DNA of 64,000 nt, from contig JAJYZB010000003.1 in assembly GCA_021800275.1 (NCBI GenBank), positions 126,680 through 190,679 on the forward strand, in the 5' to 3' direction. The translations under genes and the position numbers were made by a program. Position 1 is the first letter of the stretch. Each line of letters starts with the position of its first letter. This document shows, in pieces, positions 61,131 through 64,000 of the stretch. The DNA is from a bacterium. GTDB lineage: Bacteria > Vulcanimicrobiota > JABDET01. The notes beneath the pieces were generated by a model that saw only the letters and a program-made list of their open reading frames with translations, was not told the DNA's origin and did no database searches.

Positions 61131-62414
61131 ATGAGCAGCGCGGGTGCAGCTTTAAACATAAACCCTCCTCACCCAGGATCAAAGTCTTCGTCTATGCCTC
61201 CCATTCCAATGAATCCAGGAGACCAGGAAGTCCTCCATAACTATGTCCAAGATTCTTTTCAGAAAATGGTTCGTCCCCCTGGAGGACGACTTCCATACTC
61301 TTATGTTATCCCAAGCGCCCCTGCAGAAAATGATTCGGCAGACAGACTGAAAGGAACCTACCTTGAAATGTATGATTGGGACAGCTATTTTGTCGGTCTC
61401 AGACTTGGAGTAGATGGAAAGGCTGACCTCTGGAAAAATTGCATCCTCAATTTCCTTGCGCAGACAAAATCAGATGGATATACTCCAAGAACCATTTCTC
61501 CCACCCGATATTCAGATTACCCTGATCAATGCAAACCATTCCTGGCTCAAGGCTCTTACTTGGCTTCAAAAGCCAGCCAGGATTTTGCCTGGATAACTCC
61601 AGAAGTTTACCAGAAGTTGGCATCAACTTTAACCTACTGGGAAACACACAGACAGAAATCAGATGGACTGTTTGTTTGGAGGAGAGCGGTTGAAACTGGA
61701 GCAGATGATACGGTGACTGTTTTAAGCGCTCCTCCCATGACAGTGGAAGGGGTGGATTTAAACTGCTACCTGGTCAAAGAGTACAAAGCCATGAGCCTGA
61801 TCGCCGAAAAGCTGGGAAAGCCAGGAGAATCTAAAAAATACCTCGAAAAATCAGAAAATTTGGCGGCAAAAATCAACGAAAAAATGTGGGACAAACAGGA
61901 CCATTTATACTACAGCCTTGATTCCCGAACAGGAAAGCCGATTCGAATTAAGGATTGGACTTGCTTTCTGCCTTTATGGGCAGGAATTTCCAGTTCGGAA
62001 CAGGCAAAAAAACTGGTGGACAATCATCTGCTGAATTCTAAAGAATTTTGGGGCAGGCATGGAATCCCTTCTCTAGCTTTTGATGAAGAGACTTATAACA
62101 ATGCCAAACGAGTTTTGATCCCAGGTTATCATACGGTTTCAAACTGGCAGGGACCTGTCTGGATTGTAGCTAACTACCTGGCCATGATCGGACTTGAAAC
62201 CTACCAATATCACAAACAGGCCGTAGAAATTGCGGAAAAAATAGTGAAATTGGTGGCAGATGACATTCGAAAAACGGGAGGAGCCCATGAAAATTACGAC
62301 TCAAAAACAGGGGAGCCATTATTTGCTCAAAACTTTGGCAGCTGGGATCTTTTAGCTGATATTCTGCTGGATGAAGCCAGAAAGGGGCACGATTTAACAG
62401 CTCTAACACAATGA
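61131..62414 (+). CDS. GH63/GH37-like glycoside hydrolase
   Basis: Cytoplasmic protein of 427 residues with the (alpha/alpha)6-barrel pattern of trehalases and mannosylglycerate hydrolases. Blocks are MYDWDSYFVGLRLG (near 80), the candidate acid GADDT (near 190), MTVEGVDLNCYLVKEYKAM, NWQGPVWIVANYL and the candidate base GGAHENYD (near 386). It has no signal peptide. Trehalose, glucosylglycerate or mannosylglycerate are possible substrates. A -10-like TATGAT ends six bases before the ATG, suggesting leaderless translation. Confidence 0.82.
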   Translation: MSSAGAALNINPPHPGSKSSSMPPIPMNPGDQEVLHNYVQDSFQKMVRPPGGRLPYSYVIPSAPAENDSADRLKGTYLEMYDWDSYFVGLRLGVDGKADLWKNCILNFLAQTKSDGYTPRTISPTRYSDYPDQCKPFLAQGSYLASKASQDFAWITPEVYQKLASTLTYWETHRQKSDGLFVWRRAVETGADDTVTVLSAPPMTVEGVDLNCYLVKEYKAMSLIAEKLGKPGESKKYLEKSENLAAKINEKMWDKQDHLYYSLDSRTGKPIRIKDWTCFLPLWAGISSSEQAKKLVDNHLLNSKEFWGRHGIPSLAFDEETYNNAKRVLIPGYHTVSNWQGPVWIVANYLAMIGLETYQYHKQAVEIAEKIVKLVADDIRKTGGAHENYDSKTGEPLFAQNFGSWDLLADILLDEARKGHDLTALTQ

Positions 62415-62434
62415 CTGAAATTGAATTTGAGGAA

Positions 62435-62465
62435 AGCCTCCTGTGCTGTCAGAGGCTCACTTTTT
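62435..62465 (+). terminator. Possible terminator after the glycosidase gene
   Basis: Stem AGCCTC/GAGGCT (62435-62440 with 62452-62457), 11-base loop, then CAC and five T. It overlaps the stop of the convergent small gene. The stem is short, so the call is weak. Confidence 0.35.
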
Positions 62466-62747
62466 GTCAAACTTTTCAAGGATAGACACAAACTTTTCAA
62501 GCTTTTGACGATATTCGGGGTTTGTCATGATTTTCTTTTGGATAGCCGCTTTCATCTTGTTGAACGCTTCAGGCTCTTTAGCGATTCCTGAACCCAGGGC
62601 AAGAGTTAATCCCGCTTGAACCAGATGATCTGCAACAGGAGGAAGGGTATCTGCTCCTTCTTGCTTAAGGAGAGATATATGTTGACTTGCCATGTCAACA
62701 AACTTTTTCTCTTTTTTGTTCATTGGCTGCGGTCCTGTTGTTCCCAT
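62457..62747 (-). CDS. Small helical hypothetical protein
   Basis: Protein of 96 residues with no signal peptide or membrane helix. The body is helical (EKKFVDMASQHISLLKQ, KMKAAIQKKI, RQKLEKFVSILEKF). An AAGAGGA site lies 11 bases before the ATG, which supports expression. Family not recognised. It is transcribed convergently to the glycosidase and divergently from flgB. Confidence 0.55.
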   Translation of the reverse strand: MGTTGPQPMNKKEKKFVDMASQHISLLKQEGADTLPPVADHLVQAGLTLALGSGIAKEPEAFNKMKAAIQKKIMTNPEYRQKLEKFVSILEKFDKK

Positions 62748-62929
62748 AAAACAAATATTCCTCTTATCCTACTATTTTTTTCACGACAATGGCAGCAAAT
62801 GTCAAGACTTAGAAAAAAAAATTACAAAAAATTAAAATGTTTACAAATCTTTAACAAATTGATTATGAAAAGTTAACACGCATGTATTATGATTAAAACA
62901 GAATAAAAATTCAAAGAGAGGTGCCAAAC

Positions 62930-63361
62930 ATGAATTATGCCACAAACTTTTTCGGTCCCTGGTTCGGATACTTCGAACATGCCATGGATGGACTTTCTCT
63001 TGAACAGAAAGCTATTGCTAATAATATTGCCAATGCCAATAACCCCAATTATCATCCTGAAAATGTGAATTTTCAAGGACAACTGAAACAGCTTCTGGCT
63101 GAAAGCAGTCTTGCTGGTGGAGGAGGAAACCAACCTTTTGAGATTCGCCTTACTGGATTCTCCCCTGAATTTCAATCGGCCATTCAGGATGCCTCTGACA
63201 GCAGTCCAAAAATAGAGGTGGAAGGCAACAAAAAGGTCAATTTAAATCAGCAGATGGCTGATTTGGCAAAAGTTCAAATTTTGTATGATATCGCTGCCAA
63301 GTCATTCACTCCTAAATGGGAGATGATCCCAATTTCAGGAATGACGGGCGGTCCCGCAGTT
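62930..63361 (+). CDS. flgB: Flagellar basal-body rod protein FlgB
   Basis: Proximal rod subunit of the flagellum, about 144 residues. The N-terminal rod signature is LSLEQKAIANNIANANNPNYHPENVNF, and the end (MADLAKVQILYDIAAKSF) matches the C-terminal helix of the family. It is exported by the flagellar secretion system and has no signal peptide. ATG at 62930 follows AGAGAGGTG. The region upstream (62748-62929) is very AT-rich and contains TATTAT at 62885-62890, a possible -10. First gene of a flgB-flgC-fliE operon. Confidence 0.92.
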
Positions 63362-63385
63362 TAATAAATTAAGGAGGTAATATCA

Positions 63386-63853
63386 ATGGGAATTTTCAAT
63401 GCTTTTGATATCAGCGCCAGCGGAATGAGCGCGGAAAGAACAGAGATGGATTTAATTGGCCAAAATATTGCCAACATTAATACAACTGCAACCCCTGGGG
63501 GAGGTCCGTATCAAGAAAAAGTAGCGCTTTTCCAGGAAAAAACCCCTTCTTTTGACAGCTTTTTTGTTCCTGCGGCATATGGACTTCCTTTTGGTTTAGG
63601 TGGAAGTGAAAGCTCGGGAATTGGTGATGGAGTCAAAGTGGCTGCAGTGGTCAATGATCCAGCCCCCCCTAAAATGGTTTATGATCCCCATAATCCTCTC
63701 GCTAATTCAAAAGGGTATGTAGCTATGCCGAATGTTGACTTAATTACAGAAATGACCAATATGATTCAGGCAAGCAGAGCTTACCAGGCAAATGTGGCTG
63801 TTTTTGAAGCTGCCAAACACATGAAGCAGCAAGATCTGAGTCTGGTGCCATAA
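63386..63853 (+). CDS. flgC: Flagellar basal-body rod protein FlgC
   Basis: Rod subunit of 155 residues. The N-terminus FDISASGMSAERTEMDLIGQNIAN and the end VDLITEMTNMIQASRAYQAN are the shared rod/hook signatures, and YDPHNPLANSKGYVAMPN is typical of FlgC. The ribosome site AAGGAGG is perfect. It lies 22 bases after flgB. Confidence 0.95.
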   Translation: MGIFNAFDISASGMSAERTEMDLIGQNIANINTTATPGGGPYQEKVALFQEKTPSFDSFFVPAAYGLPFGLGGSESSGIGDGVKVAAVVNDPAPPKMVYDPHNPLANSKGYVAMPNVDLITEMTNMIQASRAYQANVAVFEAAKHMKQQDLSLVP

Positions 63854-63864
63854 GGAGGTAAATC

Positions 63865-64000
63865 ATGAATTCTCCCGTTCCTTTTAAACCCATTCAACCC
63901 CTTTCAACTCACCTGGAGGATCAAAATAATTTTTTAGGTTCAGCGAGTTCTCAAGGCACAGGAAATGTTCCTTTTGAAAACTATCTGGGACAATTTTATG
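63865..64000 (+). CDS. fliE: Flagellar hook-basal body protein FliE (start only)
   Basis: Open frame of 45 residues cut by the window end, starting MNSPVPFKPIQPLSTHL behind a perfect AAGGAGG. The visible end VPFENYLGQFY fits the start of the FliE core. The call rests mostly on the flgB-flgC-fliE order, which is standard; the conserved part of FliE lies beyond the window. Confidence 0.65.
   Translation, partial: MNSPVPFKPIQPLSTHLEDQNNFLGSASSQGTGNVPFENYLGQFY

Overview
The window is a stretch of AT-rich chromosome from a Gram-negative-type (two-membrane) bacterium. It carries a complete-looking early lipid A set (lpxC, fabZ, lpxA, lpxB), lipoproteins and an outer-membrane-like protein, and the start of a flagellar basal-body operon (flgB, flgC, fliE). 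The division cluster, however, contains the DUF881 and small-basic-protein (DUF1290) genes between ftsQ and ftsA, an arrangement best known from Gram-positive and related lineages. System II cytochrome c maturation (ResB/CcsA), several c-di-GMP proteins and di-heme membrane sensors point to a motile, respiring organism. The mix does not fit a standard model phylum; an uncultivated diderm lineage is the most likely source, but the window has no rRNA to settle this. Start codons ATG, GTG and TTG are all used, and Shine-Dalgarno sequences often decide the start.

Layout. 1-3420: a rhodanese, a 2-hydroxyacid dehydrogenase, a repeat-bearing lipoprotein and a HIT hydrolase. 3423-14376: a heme-centred region, with an exported LolA-like protein, an exported protein with a C-terminal CxxCH, resB, ccsA, hemD, hemL, a TPR protein with a perfect 48-bp coding minisatellite, a PilZ protein, and two tandem copies of a module made of a di-heme/HAMP membrane protein plus a small soluble protein. 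A tRNA-Ser(UGA), a phosphodiesterase/phosphatase-superfamily protein and a solitary BoxB/PaaA-like diiron protein follow. 18047-27626: a LOG-like protein, then trigger factor-clpP-clpX, an HD-GYP phosphodiesterase, valS and a TPR protein. 27623-30434 (minus): hisS, accB and a deoxyhypusine-synthase-like gene. 30541-31796: a VapBC-like toxin-antitoxin pair inside imperfect direct repeats. 31852-37216: rsmE, pgeF and a two-component locus (response regulator, two histidine kinases, lone receiver).

37245-49283 (minus) is the mraY-murD-ftsW-murG-murC-murB-ftsQ-DUF881-sbp-ftsA-ftsZ division/wall cluster, followed by a small outer-membrane-like protein. A divergent promoter region separates it from a GT4 glycosyltransferase. 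50634-59206 (minus) is a long, tightly packed envelope operon: lpxC, fabZ, lpxA, Gfo/Idh/MocA oxidoreductase, lpxB, an ICMT-like methyltransferase, a metallophosphatase, a second LpxB-like glycosyltransferase; a GGDEF-EAL protein follows with its own promoter. 59405-62747 holds an HU-type protein with a strong terminator, a ketopantoate-reductase-family enzyme, a GH63/GH37-like glycosidase and a small hypothetical protein. The window ends inside fliE.

The most unusual content is the tandem di-heme/HAMP plus small-protein module at 12016-14376. Its sensor parts have diverged while the HAMP ends and the small genes are almost or fully identical. It lies downstream of heme synthesis, cytochrome c maturation and c-di-GMP (PilZ) genes, which suggests a heme-based signalling unit whose output passes through a small partner protein; this is inference.
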